A stretch of 64,000 nucleotides of DNA from Microglena sp. YARC. Lineage: Eukaryota > Chlorophyta > Chlorophyceae > Chlamydomonadales > Chlamydomonadaceae. The stretch lies in assembly GCA_022414725.1 (NCBI GenBank), contig CM039462.1, positions 128,858,363 through 128,922,362 of the forward strand, written 5' to 3'. Below are positions 1 to 10,620 of this stretch, one piece after another; position 1 is the first letter of the stretch, and every line of letters begins with the position of its first letter. The notes below the pieces were generated by a model. The model saw only the letters and a program-made list of their open reading frames with translations, had not been told where the DNA came from and did not search any database. The position numbers were made by a program, and so were the translations under genes.

Positions 1-1624
1 CTGACACTCGAGTTTCCCCACACTTTCGGCCCTTCCTTCTTTGCATGGGAGTCAATCCTACACCTGGTATACTTCTCCCAGCCCCTTTCAGCTATCATGG
101 CCTCTTCTGTTCCTTCTCTCTGACAGCCTCATGCAGCTTCCCCCCATGGCTCAGCACATGCTTAGAAGATCCCAATGGACCACTGATGGATATGACTTTG
201 CTGCGAAGCTGCTTCGGCCAATTCGGCTGGAGCGACTGCAATTTCGCGGCTATGGGAGCTGCTCAGTGCCCCATTTGAGTGTTACAGACGCTCATGCAGT
301 CTAATCCGCTACTCTGCCCCCTCCAGAGGTCAGCTTAGGAGGTCAGCCTACTGGAGGGGGGCAGGCTATTCTCTTCAAGTTAATTCGGGACCACCCGACC
401 CCCATCCTTAGTACTTCAGAAGCAGCTCTCTCCTGATTCCCTTCTTCCGAGCCCCACCCACTTCCTCCTGCCTCTCAGAATCCTCCATCTCCTCCCTCTC
501 ATCCCTGCTCCTTCATTTCAGCTGCTCAGATACCTAGTAGACGAAGCTTTGAGGCGACAATTGGAGCTGGAGGTCCTTTTTTCGCGCTATTTTTAGTGTT
601 TTTTTGCCTCATACAGGTGTTGTGCTGCTGAGACTCTTTCCCTCTTTCTTGAATTCTCAGTTAGCAGGTCTCCTTTTGAAGGTCTGCATTGGCCAGCATC
701 TTCTTGTATTCTTATTAGAGACTTACCGATCCTTGAGTGTGACATTGGTTGGAAACCATAGCGATACAGTTTGTCTTAGCTTTTTGCTGCCCTAGAGGGC
801 TGGATAGTAGTTTTTGGCGGTGGATCTGCTGGTCTAGCCCTAAAGACTGTTTTTTGTTTGCTTTTTCCTGGACTTGTTTATTAGTAGCATGCCCTGCTTT
901 GGTCTTCTTCCTTACAGAGCTGGCTGGCGTGCATTGGAGAAGAAGTGGCATGCTACTTGACAGCTGAGTTGGCACGCCGGTCTGCTGATGGAGTGATGCC
1001 CTGATGCGCTGGACCGTTATAGGAGTGATGCCCCGTACCGTGTTGTATCTTGCGTCTGCAGGTTCAGGAGACTTACTTAGGAGCTACATAGTTTTTGTTA
1101 CCTTGTTTCTGCTACCTTTGAACTGTAGGCATGCCGCGTTCTGGTCGTCTTTGCAGAGCTTGCTGATCTGCATGGGTGACCTAGCGACATGTTACAAGGC
1201 TGCTAAGAGTCTGTGCTGGTTGCTAAAGGAGTGATGCCCTGATGCACTAGCCTGTTACAGGAGTGATGCCCTGCAGTGTTTTAATCTTAGATCAGCAAGA
1301 CCTTTGCGTGCATGCCTTTCCTTCTTTTTCTGTGTTGCTCTTGGAGGTTACAGTGGTGTTTTGTTGGTTGGGGAGGAACAGTGTTGCTTGGAGGTGGGGG
1401 TGGTGCTCGGAAGGCCCTTTGTCCTTTGTCCTCCCTAGTAACTAGTTTGTGTTCCTCGTTCTTTTGTCCCCTAGTCTTTTCGTCTTTGTCTTCGGATCTT
1501 TTGTCTTAGCGGTTTTTTTGGTCCATGTCCTCTAGTCTTCTTCTTTGGTTTTTCTTCCTTGGTCACATAGGGCTAGGTTTTATCAGATGTTCCCTTTCCT
1601 GGTTAAAAAAAAAAAAAAAAAAAA
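1..1624 (+). mobile_element. Family A poly(A)-tailed retroelement, one 5' monomer
   Basis: Positions 195-600 match, in reverse complement, the 425-bp monomer tandemly repeated at 30957-34490. Positions 600-1604 match the unique body at 29911-30956. The copy ends in 20 A residues (1605-1624). Just before them, GGTCACATAGGGCTAGG is the conserved family 3' end, but the final CCCTATGT stem arm is missing here. No long coding ORF of known type is present, so this is probably a non-autonomous element or a 5'-truncated LINE. Positions 1-194 are not part of the monomer and are unassigned. Confidence 0.75.
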
Positions 1625-2989
1625 CTGATGTGCGAGACATCCCCCAGACTCTACAGCAAGCCCCATGGATGACCAGCTCCCAAGTCTCGCACATCCTTCC
1701 ATGCCCGCACACCTTCTTACTGGAAGTAGGTAAAGCAGCAGTTGAGCACCAAGAGCTGCCAGCCTTTCTCACCTTCCTCCTCCAGTACTTCACCCCCCTT
1801 CTCCATGGTATGCCGCCAATGGGCGATGCGGTCCCATGCAAAAGCTTATTGGTGCATCGTCCTTGCACCCACTGGCCGATATTATGCTGACCTTTCCAGG
1901 CGGCTATCTCATTCTGGCAACTTCACTGTGGAGTGGGGACAGCGACAGATCCTCATCCCCCTATCCTCTGCTCCTCCCCCTCTCCCCTCTTCACACCGCC
2001 GCCTTAAATTCTTCAACGTACCCTCCACATGCGCACGCATTGGCCTTCCTGAGGCCATCCTTTCAGCGGCCGGCTACAAGACAATTCCTGCCCACCTTTC
2101 CAACTTCCCCCTTGCTCCCGTCCCGGGGGCAGTCATTATCCTCCGCTACAGTCTTGGCGTGAACGCCAACGCTGCCGTCTTCATCGTGGATATCATCCCA
2201 CCCCCAGAAGACCCCTTCCTCCACCGCCTGCCACCCTTTCTCCCCTCCCTCTCCCTCCCTGGTAGACCCCCCTTCAGCACCTTCTTGGATCAAGATCCTC
2301 TCTCTTTCCCCCTCCCCTCCCATTCTGCTCGTTCCCACCTCTCCACCACATCCCCTCTCACTTCTTTCCAGGGCCCTTCTGCTTCTACCCTCCCCTTTAC
2401 TTCCCCTCCTCCTCCTCCTCCTTCCCCCCTCCCCTTCCCTTCCCTTCTTCCAACATGGAACCCATCGGGCCCCCCCGACCTATGGTTACCCCTCTCATTC
2501 TTCTCCATTTCCCCTGTCCCTCCCACCCGTCCAGTCCACAGCACTCTCACCCCACCCTCCTTGTCAACATGGTCCACAACACCATCCCCCTCTCCCAACA
2601 GCCCCTACATGTTTCCCTCTACTGAGGCACTCCTCCATGCCGGTTCCCTCAGAGCTCGCCCCAGGTTACAATCTTTTTCAAGCCTTCTCCTGTCGGAGAC
2701 ACACACAGACCCAGTGACTTCAGCAGCCCCCATCGACAGCACCGCCAACACTGAGCCAGGAACTTCACCCGCAACACCCCTTCTCCAGATGAAGCACAAG
2801 TTTCATACTCCACTTCAGATCCACAGGCAGCTCATCCACATCACCTAGGTGCAGAATTAGATCTAGCCGCAGCTACAGCACCAGAAGCAGCACACTCTCA
2901 AGCAACTTCTTCAGCATCAGCTCCTTCTCACGCTTCTGTACCAGCATCTGCCCATCAAGAGCAACAACCACCATTAGATTCACAACTAA

Positions 2990-3475
2990 CATCAGTTGCA
3001 CCTTCCACTCCAAGATCTGTTTCAGCTTCAGCAGTACCAACATCAGCAGCCTCAGCCTCAGCCTCAGCCTTAGCCTCAGCCACAGCCACAGCCACAGCTA
3101 CAGCCTCAGCCACAGCCTCAGCCTCAGCGTCAGCATCAGCATCAGCATCAGTATCAGCTCTAGCATCAGCTCCAGCTCTCTCAGCCTCGGCATCAGCAGC
3201 CTTAGCCTTAGCCTTAGTCTCAGCCTCAGAGTCAGCATCAACATTAGCATCTGTATTAGTTCTAGCATCAGCTCCATCTCCCTCAGCCTCAGCATCAGCA
3301 TCAGACCAAGCAACACTAGCATTAGCATCAGCATCATCCACAGTGCTATCACCATCAGCACCCTCAGCAACCTCAGCACCAGCATCAGGATCAGCATCAG
3401 CATCAGCTCAACCTCCCTCAGCAGCATCAACCTCAGCTCCAGCAACAGCATCAGCATCAGTAGCTAAAGGCTCAA
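2990..3475 (+). repeat. (TCAGCM)n hexamer tract encoding Ser-Ala
   Basis: Imperfect TCAGCA/TCAGCC hexamers run through LINE ORF1 and read as Ser-Ala dipeptides on the plus strand. The matching tract in copy 2 lies at 56016-56500 on the other strand. The minus-strand ORFs here, made of Asp-Ala or Leu-Met runs, are shadows of the repeat. Confidence 0.85.
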
Positions 3476-4244
3476 AAAACAAAACAAAAAAAATTGACTC
3501 CATTACAAAACCAAGCTGCACTAGCACAGGCACCTGCAGTAGGAGCCTTGGTTCAGCCACCAACGACAGCAACATCGGTCTCGGCTTTAGCACCCGCTGC
3601 ATTGGCTACAGTATCAGCATCACTTGCTTTAACACCTGCACTGGCTTACACAGCTTTGCCACCGGTAGAGGAATCGGATCTTCCTACAGCAGCAGATGTT
3701 TTGACACCACCAGTAGCAGACTCAGTGTTGACACCCACAGCAACAGCTTTGGTAACCCATACAATCTCCTATAGTATCCTCCCCCCCTCTCCGCTCCCCT
3801 CTAACTCTGCACTAGCAGAGTCTCCATCTTCCCTTGTCCAAGATTCCTTCCTCTCCATCGCTCCCCCCTTATCCTCATCCCCCTCTCCAGCCCCCTTTAA
3901 CTCATCTCATCCAGAGTCTCCCTCTACCCCAGCTCAAGTCCCTCCTATCTCCGCCGCCCCTTCCCCTCGCAGACCCATCGCTCCCAACCCCCGACCCATC
4001 TCTGATGCAGCAGCTGCTGCTGGTGCTGCCGCCATCTCAAGGGCAAACCAGACTCCTCCTGCCCATCCCTGTCCCCTTCCTTTTCACCTCCCTCCCTCTC
4101 CTGTCCCTCCCTCTTCCTCCAGCCCACTGGCCACCCGACGTCCCTCCCACACCCCTTCCTTACCTCTCTCCGCCATCACCCCACCACCCTCCAGCCACCA
4201 GCGATCTGGACTCTCTATCAAACACCCAGCATGATCCGCTTTGC

Positions 4245-4367
4245 TGCCCCATTTGTCTCAACCCCTTTGGGACCGAGCCCCCTTATTGGACACCTTGTGC
4301 GCACTCCTTCCACTTCACATGCATCACGACTTGGTTTACTATAGGACACTCCTCGTGTCCTAGCTGC
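4245..4367 (+). other. RING-H2 zinc finger coding segment
   Basis: The ligand order is C-x2-C, C-x-H-x2-H-x2-C, C-x2-C, which is the C3H2C3 RING-H2 pattern, with a tryptophan (TTWF) between the sixth and seventh ligands as is common in RING-H2 E3 ligases. The copy 2 translation at about 55100-55230 (minus) keeps all eight ligands and differs only at non-ligand residues. Confidence 0.85.
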
Positions 4368-4989
4368 AGGGGCGACTGCAGCCCAGCCCCCCTTCGATTT
4401 GGCATCCAACCTATTATTGATAGTGACAGCGATGACAACGAAGAGTTCTCCGAACCCTTTTATATCCCTCTCATCCCCTCCCCTTCTTCTCTTCCTCCCC
4501 CTCCATCCCCACGCGAGGACTTGGCCCCCCTGCTCCTCCCTACTCCTCCCTCTCCTTCATCTATCCCCTCGCTTTCTTCTTCCAGCCTGGGCATCCACTC
4601 GGCCTTGGAGCATACACCCCCCCAGATCCCACCTCCCCCGTCCCTGCTCCTTCTCCCCTTCTCTTAACTCCTCCTGCCACCCCCCCTTCCACTTCACGTG
4701 CTGACAACGCACGTTGGTGGCGCTCAGCCCCTCCCCTCTACAGGCAACCTCCCCCGCTCAAGCTTCCCCCCCTCACCGTGCCACCTCCTCTCTTCAGGCC
4801 GTTCACCCCTTACAGGCCGTCCCTCTTCAACAGGCTGTCCACTCTCGCAAGAGAACTCGGACAGTCCCAGAAGACCAACAGCCCTGGTGGGCAGTCTCTC
4901 TTCCCAGCACCTCTCTCTCTGAAATGTCCCCTAGGTCAACCGCAAATCTGCACGCTTAAATATCAGCGGCAACACAAGCCGGGATCACA

Positions 4990-5800
4990 CCAGGGGAGAA
5001 CACGAATGAATGCACAGCATGCCCCTCCTAGGAGTACCTTTGTCTGCACCAACGCGCAAGGACTTACACCCCTTAAACTCTTTGAGCACATTTCTTGGCT
5101 TCGAGAAACGCGAGTGGATATGGCAGTGCTCACTGAAGTAAGGTCAACCTCATCACCCGAGGACCTTCTTCAACACCTCCCAGGCGCGGGGGCAATCTGG
5201 CCAGGCGCAAGATTTTTCTTTTGCCCTGGTACAGGGCACACTGAAGGCATCATCCTGATATTAAGCCCTGACTGCCCCATCACAGATCCCGTCCTAAGAC
5301 CTATCCTAGGTCCAACAAGCCGCATTCTAGGCATCGATGCTTTCATTGGTGACTCCGTCATCACCATTTTGTGCGTCTATGCTCCGGCCCAAGCTGCTGA
5401 CAGAGAAGACTTCTTTTTCAACTGCGTGCGTCCCAACCTTCCCACTGACGGACGCCTCCTTCTCGTTGTTGGTGATTTCAACTGCATTCTTGACCCCCTC
5501 GATGCGGTCTACCCTCCTCACAGACTTAATATTGACCCCATGAGTCGCATGCAGGGGGCACCTCCCCTTGCAGACATCATGAACACCTACAGCCTACAAG
5601 ACATCTGGAGGAACACGCACCCGACTGCCAAAGACTTCACACATTGGAGCATCCCAGCCTCATCGGGCGGTAGGCTTGACCGCTGGCTGGCTTCAGACTC
5701 CTCCTAGCCCTCTTCACAGCCACTTCCTCCATTCTCCCTACCTCTGGCTTTATCTCTGACCACCGCCCTGTGTCTATAACCCTCTCCTTCCTAGGCCACG
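4990..5800 (+). pseudogene. LINE endonuclease domain (EEP/AP-type)
   Basis: The exonuclease-endonuclease-phosphatase motifs appear in order: TNAQGL, LTEVR (catalytic Glu), VYAPA, VVGDFNC (Asp and Asn), a Thr-His pair, RLDRWLAS and SDHRPVS (the Asp-His pair that ends the fold). In L1-like elements this domain nicks target DNA so that the free 3' end primes reverse transcription. One frame change near 5700 separates RLDRWLASDS from the segment carrying SDHRPVS; both halves are well preserved. The family and fold are clear, but the copy is interrupted. Confidence 0.85.
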
Positions 5801-6908
5801 CTCCACCCAAGGGCCAAGGGCTGCAAGGGTTCCCCCTCCTCCTCCTCAACATTCCAGAAGCTTGTGATGAGCTCAAGAACATCATCGCTTCACAATCCCT
5901 CCTCCTAAACCTCTTACCCGATTCAGACATCGTCACAAAATGGGACAACATGAAGGAAGTTATTCGCACCAGCAGTTGGGCCATTTACAAGAAGCATCGC
6001 CGTGCCCGCCAGCGTGCCGCCCGCTTAGCAGAGGACGACGCCCGGCAGGAATTCTCACAGGTGCATTTCTCTCCCGATGCAATTTCTTTCCTGGCACGCC
6101 TCAACATAGCCAAGGCTAGGGCATTAGCAGCAACACTCGCTTGGCAGCAACTCCTTTCTCCAATGCTCAAAGCTCTACCTATCCTTGAGCACACTTTTGG
6201 GGATTCATCTTCCTTCTACTTCCACCACCTTTCCCGTTCCCCTCACCCCCCAGTCCACATCAAGCTTATCCAGCCTCCAGGGCCACCCCAGCATCACCCC
6301 CTTTCTTTGGCTGACCTCTCTTCAATGATAAGAGTCAACATAGGACTGGAGTATGCTCGGGACTTTTATAGTGCTGATTCCTCCTTTGGACTGTATCGTC
6401 CAAACCCTTCACAATCAACCAGGCTAACCAGGATCTTCTGCTCACATCCCTCCCTCGTCCCCTCCCCCCTAGTTATGCAGCCCTTGCAGAAGGTGTCAAT
6501 GGCGATGGCCTAATCACATCAGAGGAGATGGACCTTGCCATCCGCTCTGCTTCTCGAGGCTCCAGCCCAGGTTATGACGGACCTCCCTTTGAAGTCTACA
6601 ATGCGTTCCATGAAGAACTGTCCCCGATCCTTCAAAGGGTTTTCAACTCTGCCTTCCAAGATCAAGTTAACTCGGCCCCCCTATCACCCCTCCTTCCGGG
6701 AACCATCTGCCTTCTCCACAAGACTGGTCAGCCCCAAGACTCCCTCGCAGGTTACCGTCCTATCACCCTTCTCAATTGCGACCTTAAGCTGATCCTTTTG
6801 ATCATGGCTCACCGGCTGCAACGCCCACTGGAATATCTCATCGACGTCACTCAATCAGCTTTCCTCCGTGGCAGAGACATCAGTGACAACATCCGCTATC
6901 ACCTAGAA
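5800..6908 (+). pseudogene. LINE reverse transcriptase, N-terminal part
   Basis: After the endonuclease comes a helical linker rich in Arg and Ala (RRARQRAARLAEDDAR). The RT start follows: SPGYDGPPFEVY, the GTICLLHKTGQP block, GYRPITLLNCDLKLIL, and QSAFLRGRDISDNI. These are RT blocks 0 to 2a of L1-type elements. A stop at 6513 followed by another frame marks an indel near 6500. The coding sequence ends abruptly after IRYHL near 6905, before the catalytic aspartates, so this RT cannot be active. Confidence 0.85.
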
Positions 6909-7260
6909 TGGGCGTTCCTGCCTCCCAACGGATTTCCAATCTTACGATCACTTTTTGGGGGTCTTTTGATACTTTCCAAATGCAATCTTACGATAAAAAT
7001 CGTAAGATTGTAGTCAATTTTGACAAAATATGCTTGAAATGAGCTTGAAAGACGGAGAAACGTACAGATTTCGAATGTTACAACGTTGAAATGCCATATT
7101 TTGTAACAAAAGGTGTTAACATCAATTCGTGTCTTACAATTATAATTGTAAGAAATAAAGGGAAAGCGGACGGTTATAAGTCGGCAGGCAGAATTCAGCT
7201 TTTACATCTTACAATAAAAATCGTAAGTATAATTCATTAGTAAAAAACGGCTATGTGTCA
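6909..7260. repeat. AT-rich region with clustered inverted repeats
   Basis: There is no credible gene here. A hairpin with 12-bp arms and a 4-base loop lies at 6983-7010 (CAATCTTACGAT / ATCGTAAGATTG). A 20-bp palindrome lies at 7133-7152 (CTTACAAT-TATA-ATTGTAAG). A looser relative of the first hairpin (CTTACAATAAAAATCGTAAG) is at 7208-7227, and a lone half-site is at 6939-6948. The patch sits between the broken LINE and the 3' end of the DUF7869-type gene, so it may be the edge of a mobile element that inserted into the LINE. Confidence 0.7.
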
Positions 7261-7266
7261 AACATC

Positions 7267-8587
7267 TTACTCCTCCTCCTCCCCCCCCTCCTCGTCCTCC
7301 TCTTCCTCCTCCTTCTCCTCCTCCATGTCTCCATCCCCATCTTCCTCCTCCTCCATCTCCTCCTCCTCAGCAATGTCTGCATTGTCTCCATCCGATTGCA
7401 CAGCCTCTGCCCTGGTGTCCTTCTCAATGGATTGACAAGCTAGGAGCATGCTTGTGTGGTACTTTCTCTGGATCTTCATACCCTTGGTGGGTTCGCAGCT
7501 AAATTGAAATGCGTCAATGGGAATATCGCCCGTCCATGTTGCTTTTCTCCTAACCCCCACGGTAATAGGCACAAGCTTGTGGTCCATCCAATCTTCTGGC
7601 CAAGTTGGGTATTGTGTTTCAGTGTACACCAACTTCTGAGCCCCAGAGTACAAGGGCTTTAAATACACACATTCCACTTCTCCATTCACTGGTAGTGATT
7701 TGACCTCCACCACGTCCCATCCTCTCAATCCGCTAGAGTCATCCATTTGTACCTTGACCACAACGACATGACCAACAACCAAATCAGTAGTGGGCTCGTA
7801 GGCTATTCTTCTATCCGGCTTCGTCCCTTGTGAAGAATATAAGTACAACACATCCTCCTCCTCTGGCCTTTCCATATTAGTCTCCAAAGTGTGTGCGACC
7901 TTCATAGTCTTGGCAATCTCGTTACTTGCAGGTAAAATGTCTGACACATCCATGGACAAGTCATCCAATGCTGCTATCAAGCGCTTGGCCATTGATTTCT
8001 CAGACTGTGTCAGAACACGACTGGTTGCTGACAACTCCGATGGGAAGTCGACAAAATGTTGGTCTTTCGGGTACTCCCCAGTCACAGCATCATTCTGGTT
8101 GAGTGCTCCAATAACTCTTCTCAACGTTGAAGAAATCAGTCCACCACTTATTACTGGCTTCCCAAGTTTCACGAAGCTTCTCGGCAATATGTTTGAAGGA
8201 CTGGGCATGGGATGGGCCATCGGCTGCTGGTTCATCCATCGGCTGCTGGTCATCGGCTGCTGGTTCTAGAAGGTCCTCCGCTGCGTGTCGTACACGGACA
8301 TTCAGCTACGGGTCCTGCACGGTCGTCACCGGCGGTTTGTACAGGACCATCGGCCATGTGGCCTGCAAGGACGTCACCTCCGGGCTTCTCGTTATGAATA
8401 GTCTTCCAGACAGCCGCCCAGTTTGCCTCGATATTCTCGAGCTCTTCAATCTTGATCTTGGGGGCTTCCTTAAATACTGTTCTGGTGTCCACCATTGGGA
8501 AGCCTTGGAGGACGTAAATAGGTTCAGCGTCATTGTCCCACTGTCCTCTCCAAGATCCTGACTCGTCATACACCTTGTAATAGACCC
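7267..8587 (-). CDS. DUF7869-type gene, exon 5 (C-terminal, acidic tail)
   Basis: The acceptor TTGCAG precedes a reading that starts VYYKVYDESGSW, completing the glycine codon begun in exon 4. Three readings are needed: 8573-8250, a piece around 8217-8098 (SFKHIAEKLRETWEAS) and 8090-7267. At least two indels are therefore present. The last 40 or so codons are almost all Glu and Asp, ending at the TAA complementary to 7267-7269. The role of this C-terminal region is unknown. Confidence 0.75.
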
Positions 8588-8650
8588 CTGCAATTGTTGG
8601 TGTGCAAACATGTATTGTATATTAGTGGATCATTTAGGACACCCATATTC

Positions 8651-8670
8651 CTCCCGACTATACTCGGGAG
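8651..8670. repeat. Intronic palindrome CTCCCGA-N6-TCGGGAG
   Basis: A perfect 7-bp stem with a 6-base centre (CTATAC), in the intron 8588-8871. It begins a loose two-copy repeat of about 130 bp whose second copy carries the palindrome at 8781-8800. Confidence 0.92.
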
Positions 8671-8780
8671 CATCCCTTGGATAATACATCCTAGGTCCTA
8701 GGTACAACTTCCTTTGTATCATTTAATTTATATTGAAGACTGTACATGTAAATCAATGAGGACATGGCACACCCACATTC

Positions 8781-8800
8781 CTCCCGAGCATAATCGGGAG
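8781..8800. repeat. Intronic palindrome, second copy in same intron
   Basis: The arms are CTCCCGA and TCGGGAG and the centre is GCATAA. The flank ACACCCACATTC resembles that of the copy at 8651 (ACACCCATATTC), so the two arose by a local duplication. Confidence 0.92.
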
Positions 8801-8871
8801 CATTGTGCAGACAGTACATACACGCTTGGTAGCATTTAATTTGTAAATATCAGTATATCAAGTATTCTTAC

Positions 8872-9411
8872 CGACTCTCCCGTTGGAACCCTTCGTTATC
8901 TTGAATGCGTGTAAACGGCGATTAACTCCTTTGACGGTGCTAGTGCCATGACCGAACAACTTGTAAACGTTGTCTAGGAGGACAGCGGAGAAGTCCCCTA
9001 TAGAGGTCACGACGTCTTGCCTTGTGTAAGGGCCCATTTTCTTGAATAAGTTACCAACAATGCCCATCAGATGGTCCAGGGTGTACACTTCCATGTTCTT
9101 TAACCCTTGCGAGATCACAGAGTACTTTTGGTCAAGATTGCTATGTGTGTGTCCGGGAGGGAGGAAATGGACGTACACTTCCTCAAACCAGTTCATCTCA
9201 ACCAACAAGGACAAGTATGCGAACATGAAAGCGTTCTTGTTGTCCTTTGCCGCGTTGTCCATTTGCAAGAAGCAATACGGTGGAAGCTGCCCCTCTTCTT
9301 CAAGGACCCGGTTGAAGAAATGTTGGAAGCATGATATAGTCAGATTGATGGACTGCGAGTAGAATGGCAAAGCCCAATAACCAATGAAGCCTCTTCCCTG
9401 GGAGAATAATC
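8872..9411 (-). CDS. DUF7869-type gene, exon 4 (core domain)
   Basis: This exon is open throughout. It reads GYWALPFYSQ at its start, then LQMDNAAKDNKN, then LPPGHTHSNLDQ, and ends NGRVG before GTAAGA. The Asp-Asn and His-Thr-His motifs are the putative active-site or metal-binding residues of this RNase-H-like family. Exon joins on both sides preserve the frame. Confidence 0.88.
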
Positions 9412-9497
9412 CTGAGTTAACATAGAAGGAAACATGAAGTCAGAATATTAGCATTATTTTGTTAAGTAATCATTTCAAGTTTTAAATACTGTGTATG

Positions 9498-9517
9498 CTC
9501 CCGATTATGCTCGGGAG
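9498..9517. repeat. Intronic palindrome
   Basis: The arms are perfect and the centre is TTATGC. It lies within the 139-bp intron 9412-9550. Its TATG/GGAC flanks are in the opposite orientation to those in the 8588-8871 intron. Confidence 0.92.
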
Positions 9518-9550
9518 GACATGTCCTACATGCGCTGTATGTGTACTCAC

Positions 9551-10169
9551 CCATGATGCGTGTCTTTAGAAGTTCACCTCCTGCGGTCTTCTTTGTATGT
9601 GAGAAGTGGCGTGACTGAGGAAGATTAGTCTTCTTGTTGTCCATTGCATCAGCGGATGCGTGCAAGAAGAGCTTCGGATACTGTTCAGACAGTTTTTCAC
9701 GGATGTCATACCTACGCCGACCAATGGAAATCTGATTACGGTGCACAGCCTGACTCTGACGAAGTTCATCAACTGCTGGCTGAAACGTAGTGGTCAGGAG
9801 TCTGGCTCGGTACTTGACGCAGTCGTCGCACTTGGCAAAAGGCTGCCAAGTCTTTATCTTCACGTTCCACCAATGTGCATTGCCATAGTTTACGCAAACT
9901 GCTGTATAATGTTCTGGGAGGAACCATGCCGTTCTTCTTCATGTCCCTAAAGACAGCTTGCTTGCTTGGAAATATGCCGCAATGTAAAAAAATCAAAAGG
10001 GCGCATGACCTTAGATTTTTTCCTTCCTCTAGATCCTGGAGCATATGAAGTCTGGTGCGGCATTGACTCCCCAAACTCATCTACGAGAGATTTCATCGCA
10101 GCGTTGAAATTGTCCCTCAACACTGCGGGTGCACTCCTCTTCCTCCTCACCTTCACAGCAGGTTCAAAC
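9551..10169 (-). CDS. DUF7869-type gene, exon 3
   Basis: The acceptor CTGTCTAG is followed by FEPAVKVRRKRSAP, in frame with exon 2. The exon later reads NYGNAHWWNV, FAKCDDCVKYRARL and DAMDNKKTNLP, ending ...TRIMG before GTGAGT. Between about 9990 and 9900 the frame changes twice, so indels are present. The CxxC plus HRN and DAMD motifs are typical of the region before the DUF7869 core. Confidence 0.8.
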
Positions 10170-10219
10170 CTAGACAGGGTCCAATGGAACGAGGTTAGGT
10201 CGCTTTATTGTTATGGATG

Positions 10220-10299
10220 CTCCCGATTATAATCGGGAGGGTAGAATGGATCATTATACGGTTGCCTGATGTATTGGGTTGTCCCGAGCATAATCGGGA
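10220..10299. repeat. Two intronic palindromes
   Basis: Copies lie at 10220-10239 (centre TTATAA, perfect) and 10282-10299 (outer bases lost, TCCCGA-GCATAA-TCGGGA). Both are inside the 176-bp intron 10170-10345. Confidence 0.9.
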
Positions 10300-10345
10300 G
10301 GAAGCAAAGTGCACTGTAACCACACGAGAATTCGGGATAACTTAC

Positions 10346-10447
10346 TCTCTGTTGTTTTTGATCTGACCACTTATCGCAAGCCATGCATTTGAACCGATTA
10401 CGGATGCAGCCTGATAAAATGACTTGCAAACGTCAACGCCCAATATC
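10346..10447 (-). CDS. DUF7869-type gene, exon 2
   Basis: This 102-bp exon reads ILGVDVCKSFYQAASVIG and continues to NNRE. The acceptor is GTTCAG and the donor GTAAGT. Exon 1 ends with two bases of an Arg codon that this exon completes, and exon 2 ends with two bases of a Glu codon completed by exon 3. Confidence 0.85.
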
Positions 10448-10620
10448 CTGAACGAGCAAAATAATCGTTAAGTTCGAGTCATAATACATTTCAAAAATCT
10501 TTTAGGCGCATCAGGCGCATCAGGCGCTTCAGGCGCAAGATCAAATTATTGACAACCTACCTTTGTGAGTAACGGTTCTACACGGATGTAACAATTTCAA
10601 ATTTCAAAATTACAACCTAC
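10448..10620 (-). repeat. Intron with (AGGCGCATC)n, no palindrome
   Basis: This is the only intron of the minus-strand gene without the palindrome. It contains about four tandem copies of a 9-bp unit, AGGCGCATC/AGGCGCTTC, at 10503-10540. Confidence 0.75.

Larger units (their letters stand above)
1742..4948 (+). pseudogene. LINE ORF1 with RING-H2 finger, frameshifted
   Basis: The reading is pieced together from 1742-2848, 2849-3480 (Ser-Ala-rich), 3494-4234 and 3834-4667. The N-terminal part contains folded-looking sequence (for example RLKFFNVPSTCARIGLPEAI), followed by long Pro/Ser-rich linkers. A RING-H2 finger lies at 4245-4367, with ligands CPIC, then C-x-H-x2-H-x2-C, then CPSC. The last segment continues to about 4948 and leads into the endonuclease region. 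ORF1 proteins of L1-like elements usually bind RNA; a RING finger would suggest ubiquitin ligase or protein-binding activity, which is inference. The frame changes near 2848, at the A-rich run at 3478-3491, and again before the RING. Copy 2 retains the same domain order. Confidence 0.65.
1625..6908 (+). mobile_element. RING-bearing LINE, copy 1 (RT truncated)
   Basis: This non-LTR retrotransposon encodes, in order, a proline- and serine-alanine-rich ORF1 with a RING-H2 finger, an AP-type endonuclease and an RT that stops after its first conserved blocks. A second copy on the minus strand at 50373-57712 gives independent support for the order and the reading frames. Homology between the copies breaks at about 6905-6908, where AT-rich sequence with inverted repeats begins. 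That replaces the rest of the RT and the 3' end. Several single-base frame changes make this copy non-functional as written. Confidence 0.85.

Noticed and set aside
1563..1868. ORF across the poly(A) junction
   Set aside because: It joins a retroelement tail to LINE ORF1 on the opposite strand, which is an artefact.
2955..3457. Minus-strand Asp-Ala and Leu-Met ORFs
   Set aside because: Shadows of the Ser-Ala hexamer tract of LINE ORF1.
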